Of a DNA stretch of 64,000 nucleotides, positions 63,913 to 64,000 are shown one piece after another; the stretch's first letter is position 1; each line of letters begins with the position of its first letter. A program made the translations under genes and the position numbers. This DNA is from Dactylococcopsis salina PCC 8305 (GTDB lineage Bacteria; Cyanobacteriota; Cyanobacteriia; Cyanobacteriales; Rubidibacteraceae): assembly GCF_000317615.1 (NCBI RefSeq), contig NC_019780.1, positions 558,001 through 622,000 of the forward strand, written 5' to 3'. The notes below the pieces were generated by a model that made no database searches, was not told the origin of the DNA, and worked only from the letters and a program-made list of their open reading frames with translations.

Positions 63913-64000
63913 TATCAAGGCAGGGCTGTTTCATTCTCGGGGTCAAAATTGAATGCGATCGCCTGAACCCCTTATTGTACGTTCGATCGAACGCTTTTTC

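Noticed and set aside
1-64000. tRNA, rRNA, tmRNA, rnpB, 6S RNA genes
   Set aside because: No tRNA T-loop/anticodon layout or conserved structural RNA core noticed in any intergenic gap; a covariance-model scan would be needed to be certain.

Overview
The window looks like a chromosomal segment of a cyanobacterium, probably a halotolerant unicellular one of the Halothece/Dactylococcopsis type. Evidence for a cyanobacterium: allophycocyanin beta-18 (apcF), a one-helix high-light-inducible protein, the pipX-pipY pair, a DUF3593 protein, many CGATCG/GCGATCGC (HIP1-like) octamers and heptanucleotide tandem repeats of the cyanobacterial STRR kind. The genus is an inference from overall feel, not from a marker gene.

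Layout. 1-12.2 kb: end of an Omp85/BamA barrel protein, a DrrA/ABC-2 exporter pair, carB with convergent pyrR, a DUF2062 protein, an Rqc2/NFACT protein and pipY-pipX. 12.2-17.5 kb: a long SDR, then a mobile cluster made of an IsrB-like (IscB without HNH) RuvC protein with a one-base frameshift, a hairpin-rich putative omegaRNA leader, and directly abutting it a chimeric group II intron carrying two unlike partial reverse transcriptases. 17.5-29.3 kb: housekeeping genes (WecG/TagA transferase, hli gene with an RpaB-type HLR1 box, methyltransferase, pcrA, EamA transporter, apcF, SDR, Fe(III)-type ABC ATPase, moaE, VOC protein). 29.4-31 kb: a catalytically intact solitary tnpB and a repeat-rich stretch. 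31-36.2 kb: the str operon rpsL-rpsG-fusA-tuf-rpsJ plus a DUF4332 gene. 36.5-40.2 kb: AEC transporter, Uma2 nuclease, HU, CobD/CobC-like aminotransferase. 40.2-44.6 kb: a second tnpB split by a complete group II intron, with a tiny ribbon-helix-helix gene upstream. 44.6-45.8 kb: gene-free 336-bp tandem repeats. 45.8-55.8 kb: flavin disulfide-reductase relative, coaX, a collapsed glycosyltransferase, a GT2-GtrA fusion, rmlA-rmlD-rmlC, holB, a phosphatase, a MITE-like element, gcvT. 55.8-64 kb: three GH13 alpha-glucan enzymes, the last a secreted type I pullulanase.

The striking property is the density of non-coding repeats. At least four palindromic families (a GTTGGGT..ACCCAAC family, a 28-bp GTAGAGACG.. 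palindrome, a CCCCCC/GGGGGG family, and a GTAGGGTGGGC palindrome), heptamer STRRs, tandem arrays of 37, 38, 40, 97 and 336 bp, and MITE-like inverted-repeat units fill nearly every intergenic gap. One palindrome copy is read in frame inside a GH13 gene. Two RuvC OMEGA-type nuclease families (IsrB and TnpB) are each physically tied to a group II intron. I see no tRNA, rRNA or CRISPR array. All family assignments are from reading the sequence; no search was run.
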